The translations under genes and the position numbers were made by a program. The notes under the pieces are model-generated. The model made no database searches and was not told where the DNA came from. It worked only from the letters and a program-made list of their open reading frames with translations. DNA of 64,000 nucleotides from UBA11740 sp049273695 (lineage in GTDB: Bacteria; Acidobacteriota; Blastocatellia; Pyrinomonadales; Pyrinomonadaceae), in the NCBI GenBank assembly GCA_049273695.1, contig JBASRE010000048.1, positions 62,001-126,000 of the forward strand. Direction: 5' to 3'. Shown piece by piece: positions 25,901-34,278 of this stretch (position 1 is the first letter of the stretch; each line of letters starts with the position of its first letter).

Positions 25901-28725
25901 CCCGTCTGATCCGAGAACGGCAGGTTGAACAGGTCGCAAATTCGAACTACAACCTGAGCGATTCAATAACCGGCAACAGTTCCTGGACGCGCAAGCTGGA
26001 GTACAACAGCAGCGGCCTCGTGACGAATGCCTACGATGCTCGTGGCGTGCAAGCTACTTACAGTTATGACGGCCTAAACCGTCTTACACAAGTCAGTTAT
26101 TCGGACTCGACGCCTACCGCGCATTACTATTATGACAACCAGACGCTGCCGACGGGGGCGCCAAGCGGCTCATCGTCGGACAATTACTCGCGGGGTTACT
26201 CAACCGGCCGGCTGGTCGCGATGACGTATGGGAGTGGGGCGACGGGTACTTATTTTGGGTATGACGTCACAGGCAGGGTAGTTCAACAGTTTCAGCTAAC
26301 CGGATCGGGTCCCGCGAAATACAAACTGACCTACAGTTATAACTCTGGGGGACAGTTGACTGGTGAAACTTATCCGTCCGGGCGGAATTTGACTTACTCT
26401 TATGATGACGGTGCAAGAGTCGCCAGTGTGGGCGATGGCACGACTACATTTGCGCAGACTTTTCAATACGCGGCGCATGGTGGTCTTAAGTCGGAGACCT
26501 GGGGTAACACTGCAGTCCATAGCAGAGATTACAACCGCCGGTTCCAAGGCAGCCAGGTGAAGCTGACGATGGGCAGCAATGTACAGCAACAGTTTGACTA
26601 CTTGTACGGTGACTTTAACTCCAGCACTGGCAACGTCGACACGTCGAAAAACAACGGCCAGGTCGGCAAGACAGTTGGGACAATTGGTTCGACCGCTCAG
26701 TGGCTGCAAGGCTTCCGCTATGACGAACTGGGAAGACTGGCGAATGTTTCCGAATACCAAGGCACCAGCATAAGTTCCCAGACCTACACGCAAAGTTACA
26801 CTTACGATCGCTATGGGAATCGCTTCCAAAGTGCGAACTCAGCGCTTGGGTTGATTGCGATCAGTTCGTCGGAGATTGAGGGCTCTTCGAATCGCTTTAT
26901 CAACACTGGATCGACGCCGACGACCTATGATGCGGCAGGCAATATCACGCAGGACAAAAAGTTTCGCGGCATGAACTACTCTTATGACGCGAATGGACGA
27001 ATGACTAATGCTGACAGCGTCGACAACGACGGCTACGGTAGCTCCGTTTACGACTGTGGGGGCCTCCGGGTTCAGACAACCTCGAACTTCGGAACGCGTA
27101 CGATGGTCTACGACATGTTTGGACAATTAGTCGCGGAATATAGCGGGACTAGTGGGGCTACGCTGGAACGAGAAAACATCTATCGCGGCGGCCAATTACT
27201 GGCGGTATATGAACCTGCGGCGAGTTGCTACAAGTCGGTTGCTGATTTCGTTGAAACCTTCTATCAAGGCTCACTGCACCGCTCGTACAATTCCTCAACG
27301 GATCCTAATTGGCCGAACACCTTGACTCAAGCTCAATCACAGGGATTCGGACAGTTAATTGCGGCAGCCCAAAGTTTAGGGACGTCCCTGTTTACCTCCA
27401 CCGCATATAACTCGCAAAACCCGGACACTCCTGCAAACCGCCCACAATTCGTAACCGATCTGTATGCGGCATATCTTGGCCGCACTCCTGACACCGACGG
27501 CTACAACTATTGGTTGAGTGCGCTTAACAACGGGTCCACGCGCGATCAGGTGCGATTCGGATTCGCCTACAGCACGGAATTTCAGACTAACGTCAGTCGG
27601 TTGTGCGCCAACACGTCAAGTGCGACCGCCAGCATCAAGTACGTACTCTCTGACGTGCAAGGGACAACCCGTGCGGTCATGAATGACAACGGCACTTCAA
27701 GCACGGTAATTTCGCGACAGGATTTTTTACCGTTCGCAGAACCTATCTGGACGGGAGTTGGATTGCGCACTTCGTCGCAGGCTTACGGTTCCACGAATAC
27801 CGTTCGCCAGAAGTACGGACTCACCGAACGCGATGACGCCACGGGTTTAGACCGTACGTGGTGGCGAAAATACGAAAGTTCCAGTGGTCGTTGGACGAGT
27901 CCCGACCTTCTGGGCGGCGACATCTGGAACCCCCAAAGCTTCCAGCGGTATAGCTATGCCGCGAATGACCCCGTAAACCTGATTGACCCCAGCGGATTGC
28001 TGCCGAATATTTGGCCTACGTTCGGCGCGGAATATGGTTGGGCGGCTGTCTCTTCAGGTTTTTGGGGTTGGGGTGATTTGATGAATCGTCCGCGTGGCCA
28101 CGAAAACCCGATCGATACCTTAAATTGCCCGCCAGGTCATATTTGTTTTAAGGTTCCCATAGGGGATGGTTATTATGAACTTATTAATTTGGGCCTTCGG
28201 GATCCGTTTCTTGGATTCCATGGTGGGCGCTCCGTTTGTGTACGCATGGCAGATGACGCTCAGTCGACGTACGAAGCGACTAAAGAAGCGTACCCTAACG
28301 CGCGAGCAAGCTGGTTGTTACAAGAATTCAACAAGAGATATGGTCAGATTACCTTTGGTAGTTACTTTGCCGAAGGCCCGCTTGGATTTCTTAACACGCG
28401 GTCGTCGGGACGCAACAACGTGCTTGGCACGAGAAGTTATCAGGGCGATTCAGGGTTCCCCGACCAATTTAAAGACACTGTTAATCCGGGGGGAGATCAG
28501 GTCCATCACTTTGGAGCGTTCTTCAGCGCGGGCATAGCAGGTCATAAACTCATCCCCGATATCCACCGAGCAGACGACCGAGACGAGCAGGGAAATCAGG
28601 GCGATGTACGATTGGGAGATCAGTCGCGCCGTTTGGGCGACTACCTACGCAACAATCCCAACCAATTGAGCCGTATAGGCGAATTGATTAGGAAAATTAT
28701 CTGCGCAGGAGGGAATATGCCATGA
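22900..28725 (+). CDS. RHS-repeat protein with DUF4214-like insert and variable C-terminus
   Basis: 1941 codons from the first ATG region in this frame; the intact gene would be 22490-28725 (about 2,080 residues). An Ig-like stretch and a linker are followed by hundreds of residues of YD/RHS repeats (YDVLHNLVRIYQGSQDRYYK; YDVTGRVVQQFQ; YDANGRMTNAD). Near residues 1450-1560 there is an insert (FVTDLYAAYLGRTPDTDGYN) typical of DUF4214. The RHS core ends at SSGRWTSPDLLG and NPQSFQRYSYAANDPVNLID. A tail of about 240 residues follows, with GGDQVHHFGAFFSAG. RHS proteins wrap a C-terminal toxin in a beta shell; a toxin role for this tail is inferred. The stop overlaps the next gene. Confidence 0.85.
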   Translation: MRKDGRAMAGKPGTATVTARAGSLRSTVRVVVTGGNGKRFGGKKSQDSIRGLRAQQNPDDETSNISAQNLDLRKHHADRTNPAILSPAPMRNPGDDPLPDGETNSLYQAANAIGAPPGKSRAGAPKPSSALAATESANKNFRLGLPIVGLPGRGLDASVGLTYNSNVWHKSTSGSSTYMTYDVDSSWPATGWRITLGQIEDQGSAGFTLTDMDGTRHALVYTSAYNYHTTDGSFIHYYGGSNWGVLYYPDGTFAYYGAAGGGYRLYPTAIQDRNGNYIVISYVSDVGPKISTITDTLGRYIRFYYASNGDLVTITQPGLGTSELQTTRFYYTDVSIGSGLYASGINVNGPTSVHTLEYIYLPTSSESSGAHTGYKFDYSPYGMVREITEYRGMTASSTSTSSPGTVSTSGASVAARTTYGYPTSAQGLTDVPTFGTRTDDWAGRTTSMNGGAPYYSFSTNESTGVSTVTAPDNTIYETLSIVNSGQWNDGLVSDTYVKNSSTTFQPTHMDWELDSSGHNPRVYQIRATDTPAGLTRAAVLSYTSYNNISAVSEREFTSDGSVSSAELRRTETTYITSSSYINRHLLHLPATVKVFPGGSSTPASRTDYNYDNYGTSHANMTPRNDIIMHDPAFDPFQETQENCYWECREYDYYWVNCIDWQWTCTYYNPYDPATDYRGNVTSVTTYSDAATPAGGITHSSTYDIAGNVTTAEADCCQLKTISYTDNPNTYTYAYPTSVTNGNPNGLHTTTSATYSFNTGLVATTTDENNQTTTNYYNSDSLRLEHVTYPNSGAAYFTYSDALTADAAGRYLSYIESQTKFDNNDSGGATRYLTSRRYFDGRGAVARVMRNQTASDGWTTQDVEYDTMGRVYRTSNPYFASSYSSTPLSSSSMFWATTTFDNLGRATQVSMPRGDNDNSLTTSVTTSYDGAYTTVTDQAGKARRQKVDALGRIIRLDEPTTSGLGSVGSPNQATYYYYDVLHNLVRIYQGSQDRYYKYDSLSRLIRERQVEQVANSNYNLSDSITGNSSWTRKLEYNSSGLVTNAYDARGVQATYSYDGLNRLTQVSYSDSTPTAHYYYDNQTLPTGAPSGSSSDNYSRGYSTGRLVAMTYGSGATGTYFGYDVTGRVVQQFQLTGSGPAKYKLTYSYNSGGQLTGETYPSGRNLTYSYDDGARVASVGDGTTTFAQTFQYAAHGGLKSETWGNTAVHSRDYNRRFQGSQVKLTMGSNVQQQFDYLYGDFNSSTGNVDTSKNNGQVGKTVGTIGSTAQWLQGFRYDELGRLANVSEYQGTSISSQTYTQSYTYDRYGNRFQSANSALGLIAISSSEIEGSSNRFINTGSTPTTYDAAGNITQDKKFRGMNYSYDANGRMTNADSVDNDGYGSSVYDCGGLRVQTTSNFGTRTMVYDMFGQLVAEYSGTSGATLERENIYRGGQLLAVYEPAASCYKSVADFVETFYQGSLHRSYNSSTDPNWPNTLTQAQSQGFGQLIAAAQSLGTSLFTSTAYNSQNPDTPANRPQFVTDLYAAYLGRTPDTDGYNYWLSALNNGSTRDQVRFGFAYSTEFQTNVSRLCANTSSATASIKYVLSDVQGTTRAVMNDNGTSSTVISRQDFLPFAEPIWTGVGLRTSSQAYGSTNTVRQKYGLTERDDATGLDRTWWRKYESSSGRWTSPDLLGGDIWNPQSFQRYSYAANDPVNLIDPSGLLPNIWPTFGAEYGWAAVSSGFWGWGDLMNRPRGHENPIDTLNCPPGHICFKVPIGDGYYELINLGLRDPFLGFHGGRSVCVRMADDAQSTYEATKEAYPNARASWLLQEFNKRYGQITFGSYFAEGPLGFLNTRSSGRNNVLGTRSYQGDSGFPDQFKDTVNPGGDQVHHFGAFFSAGIAGHKLIPDIHRADDRDEQGNQGDVRLGDQSRRLGDYLRNNPNQLSRIGELIRKIICAGGNMP

Positions 28726-29237
28726 ACTCCAACACAAGCCGTATAAGCCTATTCAAAGTCGCGCCGATTGACGTCGTCGCAGCCTTGATGGCGGGATTAG
28801 CCGCGGGCACGAGTATGTGCTTGTTAAACCTGATGTACCACCCGCCCGCCATACTCAGATATTCGAGATTCATTCTGTACGGTATTGTGCTGTATTGCCT
28901 GCCGCTTCTGATCGCAAGGGTGTCCCGCCACGCGGGCTTTGCCGTTCCCAGTTGGTTCTTTGTAGCAGTCTTAGGAAGCACGCTCTTTGCAATAGCGATA
29001 CTTCTACCATCAGCGATGCAGGCATGGAATGATCCGCTTCGATTGGAACACACGCTTTCCAGTTTTGTATTCAACGAATTAAGCGCAGGGATTAGCTTGG
29101 TTTTCGTGCTAGTAGCGTTGACTGTTCCCATTGCCGCGTTAATCTACCATAGCAAGGAACTCAAAGAGGGACTTCAAAAGTGGCACGAGGGTCCCGAAAC
29201 ACTTTCTATTCTTCAAACCTCGGCCTCACGAAAATAG
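28722..29237 (+). CDS. Small membrane protein overlapping the RHS gene, possible immunity protein
   Basis: 171 residues. Its ATG overlaps the RHS stop (ATGA at 28722-28725), so translation is probably coupled. About four hydrophobic segments: APIDVVAALMAGLAAGTSMC, FILYGIVLYCLPLLIA, WFFVAVLGSTLFAIAILLPS and AGISLVFVLVALTVPIAALI, then a short charged tail. No family recognised. In polymorphic toxin systems the gene directly after the RHS toxin is commonly its immunity gene, and membrane immunity proteins counter toxins acting at the inner membrane. That assignment rests on position only. Confidence 0.65.
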   Translation: MNSNTSRISLFKVAPIDVVAALMAGLAAGTSMCLLNLMYHPPAILRYSRFILYGIVLYCLPLLIARVSRHAGFAVPSWFFVAVLGSTLFAIAILLPSAMQAWNDPLRLEHTLSSFVFNELSAGISLVFVLVALTVPIAALIYHSKELKEGLQKWHEGPETLSILQTSASRK

Positions 29238-29667
29238 CCGTCGTTGTCCCAATTTCCTGAACCCAAGTATCCGCGTTGATTCCAAAACTTCGATCGAATT
29301 CAGAGTGCTTAAAGGTCGACTGGTGTAGCGTAAAGAGATTTGCGCAATGTGACTCCCGTCAACAGATTTACGTTACGTGTCGTGCCTGAAAGGAGAGACC
29401 GCCAGCTAATGTTTGCAAACACTCAAGCTGTCATGACATTTGACTAACCGGACTTCTCGAGAGGCTCACAGGGTTTTCAATGCACTTTATGTCGAACCTT
29501 AATTCAATGTAGTCCGATTCGGCGCTTGTCGCTCAAGTGTGGTCGGCTTGCTAACTCTTAGGCTGCGCAAGCTGCCGGTTCAAACCCGTTGTTTCATTTT
29601 CCGACTCTAATTCCCATTTTCCAACTTTAATTCCTATTTTCCGACTTTGATTCGGCTACACAGCCGC
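29238..29667. other. Non-coding stretch with three 20-bp tandem repeats
   Basis: No credible gene. Positions about 29595-29654 hold three copies of a 20-bp unit, cATTTTCCgACTtTaATTCc, which differ at a few bases. Function unknown; the unit does not match the 15-bp end sites. Confidence 0.55.
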
Positions 29668-29816
29668 TGATCGCCCCAAATTAAGTCCTTACGCGGCAGG
29701 CCCGAAAATGCTCGTGAGTTTTGAAGATCATGCAAATGAGAAAAGAAGTAATGTTCTTACATCAATGATGATCTCTGGTAATAATAGAGCGATCAGCCAT
29801 CAATTAAGTCCTTACG
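29668..29816 (+). repeat. Internal left end L2: three spaced 15-bp sites
   Basis: The terminus TGATCGCCCC begins at 29668. Sites: AATTAAGTCCTTACG (29679-29693), AGTAATGTTCTTACA (29747-29761) and AATTAAGTCCTTACG (29802-29816), with offsets of 68 and 55 bp exactly as in L1. Sequence between the sites is also partly shared with L1 (CGCGGCA after site 1, TGAAGATCA-type bases before site 2). Confidence 0.88.
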
Positions 29817-30023
29817 GGATAATCGTCGCCGCTCGGCACGGCAGGTGTAAGTGAGCTGATGAATGATGGTCCTTCAACTTAGACAACGACTTGCAAAGAC
29901 TTCCGTTACTGCGCGTGCTTGAACCTCCTCCTCAAGGTCACGAGAAGCGTCGCCATACGGATCATTGAACACCCTTTACAACTTTGTGGCATTCATACAG
30001 AAGCGGCATGTCCGCCTCGCCTG
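29817..30023. other. Non-coding stretch downstream of the caspase cluster
   Basis: About 200 bp between end L2 and the stop codon of the last gene of the WD40-caspase cluster. No gene or clear terminator was seen. Confidence 0.4.
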
Positions 30024-33000
30024 TCAATGGACGCGCTTCCTGAAGAAGACGAAGTCGCCGTCGAGATGGCCCGCGCTGAAGAGACGATCATACTGTGGGG
30101 TTTGGCGTTTAGCAGCCGATCCTTTGGGTAGCATCTCTTTGTAAAAGAGGCTGTATGCCGTGAAGACGTTCGGCTCGACATCCTTCAAGGCGCTCAGGAA
30201 GGCGTTGGCGAAGATGGAGTGGCCGTTTCCCTCGTCGTCTATAACCGGCTCGTTGGTCCCGCTCGTGATAATCGTCCGAGACGTGCTGTACATGCTATCC
30301 CGCAGCTTACTTTCGCTCTCTGTCACGGAGGAGGTGCTGACGATCTGCCCTTTCACTAATTGCCCGGAGTAGCAACTATCCGAGATGATGAGGACGTGTT
30401 TAGCGTCCATCCCCCGCAGGTTGTCGCTAATATCGTCCGCACTGATCCAGTTCGTTGAGTCTGTACTCTTGGCGTCCACGGGATGCCAGTAGGCCTTTCT
30501 CATTTTCTCGACATAGTCGCCGTGCCCAGCGTAGTAGATGAGGAGGTTTGAGTCATCGCCGAGCTCGATCCTGTACTCGTTGATCGCTGCCATTATCTGC
30601 GCCCGGTCGGCGTCAAGCAGGAGCTTGGTTTTGAAGCCGTACTCTTCCCGTAGCACCTTCTCGACGGCCTTCGCGTCGTTGATGGAGGTTCTCAGTGGGC
30701 CAAGATGACGGTAGTCGTTGTTCCCGATGATGAGCGCGTGAAACTGCTTGGCGGGCATGCGCTCCCAGAGCCTTCTCTCGACCTCGGGCGCGAGCCCCGC
30801 GCCGTTCGAGGAGGTGGCGGCGACAGCGGCGGCGGGCGACGCCTGCGGCGAGTCGCCGAGCCGGGCCGCGATGAGGTCCGGGCGGTGATACTGCCTGTAT
30901 TGCGACTCGTCGAAGAGCACGTTGCCCACGCGCCACCTCACGCCCCAGGCCCCGCCCTTGGAAGCGTCGTAGTAGCCGTCGGGGCTGAAGCTGATCCACT
31001 CAGCGCATTTCTCGCTACAGGTCTTGGACACGTAGGTGACGAGCAGCCTCCCGTCTTCCACCGACCAGAACTTTGTCGTCGCGTCTCCGCCCACGGAGAC
31101 GAGGGTTCTACCGCCGCGCGCGAAGACGAACGAGCTCGCGCCGTTCGAGTGCCCACTGAACTCCCTTATCACGCTGCCGTCGCTCGCGCTGCGCAGGCGG
31201 ATGGTGCCGTCCTCGCTCTGGGAGGCCAAAAGCTTTCCGTCGGGGCTGAGCGCGAGCGTCGTCCCGTACGCGCCGTCCCTCCTGGTAATGAGGGGCTCCT
31301 CAGACTTGACCGACCAGACCCTTATCAGCTTGTCGTCGTAGCCGACGAAGAAGGTGTCGCCGTCAGAGCCGAAAAGGATCGAGTTGACGGAGGGGGACTC
31401 TTCGCCGAGGGTGCGAATCAACGCCCCCCTGCGCACGTCCCAGAGGCTCAGTCCGGCGTAGTTGGGCTCGCGCCTCTGGAACCCTGCGAGCACGACGGCG
31501 TACGCGGCGGGGTGCCCGGGGCGGGTCGCCCCGAAGGCGACGTTTCCTTGCGGGGAGGAGATGTTGCCGCCGACGGCGAGCGTTCGGCCGTCGGGACTGA
31601 AGGCCAGTGAGGTGATGTAGACCCCAGGCTTCTGCTCCTGCGCGAACCCGGCAGGCATGAAGGATGCCGACGCGGCCGGAGCGCCGAGGCGCGGCACGGA
31701 CAACCTCTTCACGGTCGAACCGCTCTGCGCGTCTATCAACTGGACGACGTTGCCCGCCCCGCCCGCGGCGAGCTGCCGCCCGTCGGCGCCGTATGCGACC
31801 GAAAGCAGCCCGTCGGCCGCGGCACCGAAGGTCTTAATCAAGGAGCCGTCCGAAGTAGACCAGACCTTACCGCCGCCTTTGGGGCTGACCGAGGCCAGCC
31901 GCTTCCCGTCGGGGCTGAAGGCCATGCCCGCCGGCTCGTCTTCCGTCTGCCACGGCAGGATACGGACGAGTTCGGCCCTCTCGACGTCAATGAGTTGTAA
32001 GCTCCGCCACGCGCTCCGGGCGATGAGCTTCCCGTCGCGGCTCACGGCGAGAGCCCCGGCCTCGTCCATGCCTCTGAGTGTGTTGTCTAGATGTTCGCCG
32101 CTGTTCGCGTCCCACACGAAAGCGATGGGGCTGCCCCCGTCTAACCCAGGGTTGGTGCAGGCGGTGACGATCCTCTTGCCGTCGGGGCTAATCGCCAATG
32201 AGCTGACGCCCGTAGACCACTCGGTCTGGATGGCGCGAATCAGCCGGCCGGTGTCGGGGTTCCTCAGTTCGAGCCGCGGTATCAGCTCGTTCGAATTCGC
32301 CCAATAGCCCACCGCGAGAATTTTTCCGTCGAGGCTGAAGTCGATGTCTTGCAGTCTCGCGGCCTCATCCGAAAACGTGAAGAGGGTGCGCAGAGCGCCC
32401 CGCTCCACGTCCCAGAGCGTCACAATTGAGTCGTAGGAGTCGTTAGAGCCGACAGTGACGAAAGTCCGGCCGTTAGGGTGGACGACCAGCTGGCTCGCGC
32501 CGTCGGGTGCGTCGAAGCTGCGCAGCAGCTTCCCGTCGGGTATCGTCCAGACGGTAATCTTCTTGCCGTTGTCCGTGACGAGCGCCTTCCCGTCGAGGGC
32601 AAAGCCCAGCGAATACACCTTGCGATTTCCACCGAACTCCTTTACCAAGTTTCCACCGCGCACGTCCCAAATCTTGATAGGGTTGGAGTGGTCATTGTCA
32701 CCGATCGAGGCCAGCAGCCGGCCGTCGGGGCTGAAGGACATGGAGCAGACCCCTTTCGTCTCATTCCGCAGGTCGTGAACCAAGCGGCCGGTCTGCACCT
32801 GCCAGATTTTGAGTTCTTCGTACTCACACGTAGCCAGGAGCCGGCCGTCCGGGCTGAAACTCAACTCGGGGCTCCCCTCCGAGTGTCCCTCAAGGGTGTT
32901 GAGCAGGTAAAAGCTCTTCGTCTCCCAGAGCTTGACCATCCCGTCCCGGCCCGCGGTGGCGACGACCTTGCCGTCCGGGCTGTAGGCGACGTCGGACAGG

Positions 33001-33140
33001 CCGTCCGTGTGACCGTTCTGGACAACAAGCTTCGGGCGGTCGTCGTTCTGCGCGGCGGTGCCTGAGGCGGCAAAAATCATTGCCGCAAATAGCAACAACG
33101 CTGACAGGTATGTGCGGGGGAAAATCGTTATGAGGATCAT
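30024..33140 (-). CDS. Exported WD40-repeat caspase-like protease (copy 1)
   Basis: 1038 residues. A signal peptide (FPRTYLSALLLFAAMIFAAS, cut near GTAAQ) suggests the protein acts outside the cytoplasm. Residues about 40-770 are WD40-type blades (LSDVAYSPDGKVVATAGRDG; LAVSRDGKLIARS), enough for two propellers. The C-terminal peptidase C14 domain starts at FHALIIGNNDYRHLGPLRTS; the catalytic His is in YYAGHGDY (about residue 873) and the Cys in SDSCYSGQ (about 921). Last gene of a four-gene minus-strand cluster, 29 bp after the FecR/TPR gene. Markedly GC-richer than copy 2 at 35408, so the two did not arise by recent duplication. Substrate unknown. Confidence 0.88.
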   Translation of the reverse strand: MILITIFPRTYLSALLLFAAMIFAASGTAAQNDDRPKLVVQNGHTDGLSDVAYSPDGKVVATAGRDGMVKLWETKSFYLLNTLEGHSEGSPELSFSPDGRLLATCEYEELKIWQVQTGRLVHDLRNETKGVCSMSFSPDGRLLASIGDNDHSNPIKIWDVRGGNLVKEFGGNRKVYSLGFALDGKALVTDNGKKITVWTIPDGKLLRSFDAPDGASQLVVHPNGRTFVTVGSNDSYDSIVTLWDVERGALRTLFTFSDEAARLQDIDFSLDGKILAVGYWANSNELIPRLELRNPDTGRLIRAIQTEWSTGVSSLAISPDGKRIVTACTNPGLDGGSPIAFVWDANSGEHLDNTLRGMDEAGALAVSRDGKLIARSAWRSLQLIDVERAELVRILPWQTEDEPAGMAFSPDGKRLASVSPKGGGKVWSTSDGSLIKTFGAAADGLLSVAYGADGRQLAAGGAGNVVQLIDAQSGSTVKRLSVPRLGAPAASASFMPAGFAQEQKPGVYITSLAFSPDGRTLAVGGNISSPQGNVAFGATRPGHPAAYAVVLAGFQRREPNYAGLSLWDVRRGALIRTLGEESPSVNSILFGSDGDTFFVGYDDKLIRVWSVKSEEPLITRRDGAYGTTLALSPDGKLLASQSEDGTIRLRSASDGSVIREFSGHSNGASSFVFARGGRTLVSVGGDATTKFWSVEDGRLLVTYVSKTCSEKCAEWISFSPDGYYDASKGGAWGVRWRVGNVLFDESQYRQYHRPDLIAARLGDSPQASPAAAVAATSSNGAGLAPEVERRLWERMPAKQFHALIIGNNDYRHLGPLRTSINDAKAVEKVLREEYGFKTKLLLDADRAQIMAAINEYRIELGDDSNLLIYYAGHGDYVEKMRKAYWHPVDAKSTDSTNWISADDISDNLRGMDAKHVLIISDSCYSGQLVKGQIVSTSSVTESESKLRDSMYSTSRTIITSGTNEPVIDDEGNGHSIFANAFLSALKDVEPNVFTAYSLFYKEMLPKGSAAKRQTPQYDRLFSAGHLDGDFVFFRKRVH

Positions 33141-33169
33141 TAAGGTTTCTCCTCAGGGATAAAGTAACA

Positions 33170-34276
33170 TCACCTCAGCTGCTCGATAGTCACCTTCTCT
33201 CCGAGCTTTCGATAGAGATCGACGGCGCGAGTGAAACGTGAGTTGGCCTGCTCGGCGTCGTCGAGCGCTGAGTAAGAGCGGCCGAGTGCGGCGAGCGTGA
33301 GTGCCTGCCCTTCCAAATCCGTTTCGATCTGAGGCAGCTTCATCGCCTCCTCGTACTGCCTGACGGCCTCTGGGTGGAGTCCGGACGCGGCGTAAAGGTC
33401 GCCCAGGAGGCGCAGCACCGCCGGTTCCTTGAGCGTCTTCGTCAACCCCGTGAGCATCTCGATGGCCTCGGAAGAGAGCTCCTGCGATGCGTAGAGGTCT
33501 GCCACGACAAGCCGCTTCTGTGGCTCCGGCAGTTTTAGGAGGCGGGCGGCGGCCTCCGCGTCGCGTACGGCCTTGGCGTCCGTATCTGTGATTACGGTGA
33601 AGCCGAGGTGGGCGGTCTTCTCCTGCGCGGAGCTCTTTTTGCCGAACTGGACGACCGCCTTATAACTTTCGCCCCGAGCAAGTCCCGGCGCGTCCACTGG
33701 GTAATCAAGCTCGGTCCCCGTCACTCCCTCCCTGCGCCAAACCTGCTCGCCTGCTTCGGTGGTCATGATCACGGTATAGACGATAACCCCGCCGGGACGC
33801 GGCGAGGTGACTGGCGACCAGCGAATGATTGGGCGAGTCGTCAGAAGAAAACCCTTGCGCGGGGCCAAGACGAGGGGGAACTCCCCGCGGGTGGTGTCGT
33901 GTCCCCGCGTGCCAGGAATGAAGCCCCCGTTGTAGACGAGGCCGCGGGAGGGAGCGGTACAGGGGCAGCCTTGGCTCTGACCTGGCTTAAGGTCGTACGT
34001 CTTGCCGTCGGGGCAGTAGATCGCGGCTCTTGCGTCGGCGGCCAACGTGAGTACTTGGCCACGTCGTACAGTCATGCCAAGGGTCGCATCTGCAGCTTGT
34101 TCCGTCCGCCCTTGCTTCACGCGGAGCTTGCCGGGTGGGTTCGCTGGTTCAATGGAGATGACACGTCCGACCGTCGGGTCGGATTGGAACGCGAAGGTTG
34201 CGACCGCGTTATATGAAGATAGCACTGAGAGCCAAAGAGCAACTCGAGCCACCGACACGACATAGTGCAACGTCAT
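33170..34276 (-). CDS. Exported FecR-like/TPR protein of the caspase cluster
   Basis: 368 residues from the ATG at 34276; GGGAAAGGGGG precedes it, and it starts 2 bp after the stop of the upstream gene. The frame is open 81 codons further upstream, but that part would overlap the neighbour and is Arg/Gly-rich nonsense. A signal peptide (VARVALWLSVLSSYNAVATF) leads into a FecR-like domain (GRVISIEPANPPGKLRVKQG; LTLADARAA-type strands; IYCPDGKTYDLKPGQSQGC). A fibronectin-like region (FLLTTRPIIRWSPVTSPRPG) follows, then C-terminal TPRs (LRLLGDLYAASGLHPEAVRQ). Likely an envelope sensor or scaffold for its caspase neighbours (inference). Confidence 0.78.
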   Translation of the reverse strand: MTLHYVVSVARVALWLSVLSSYNAVATFAFQSDPTVGRVISIEPANPPGKLRVKQGRTEQAADATLGMTVRRGQVLTLAADARAAIYCPDGKTYDLKPGQSQGCPCTAPSRGLVYNGGFIPGTRGHDTTRGEFPLVLAPRKGFLLTTRPIIRWSPVTSPRPGGVIVYTVIMTTEAGEQVWRREGVTGTELDYPVDAPGLARGESYKAVVQFGKKSSAQEKTAHLGFTVITDTDAKAVRDAEAAARLLKLPEPQKRLVVADLYASQELSSEAIEMLTGLTKTLKEPAVLRLLGDLYAASGLHPEAVRQYEEAMKLPQIETDLEGQALTLAALGRSYSALDDAEQANSRFTRAVDLYRKLGEKVTIEQLR

Positions 34277-34278
34277 TG

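Noticed and set aside
29480..29495. A possible decayed right end (GCACTTTAT) before L2
   Set aside because: Only nine bases match one right-end site and no neighbouring site occurs 20 bp away; chance is likely.
30705..33065. Several long plus-strand open frames opposite the WD40-caspase gene
   Set aside because: The region is GC-rich with biased third positions, which opens antisense frames; the minus-strand frame encodes an intact, recognisable protein.
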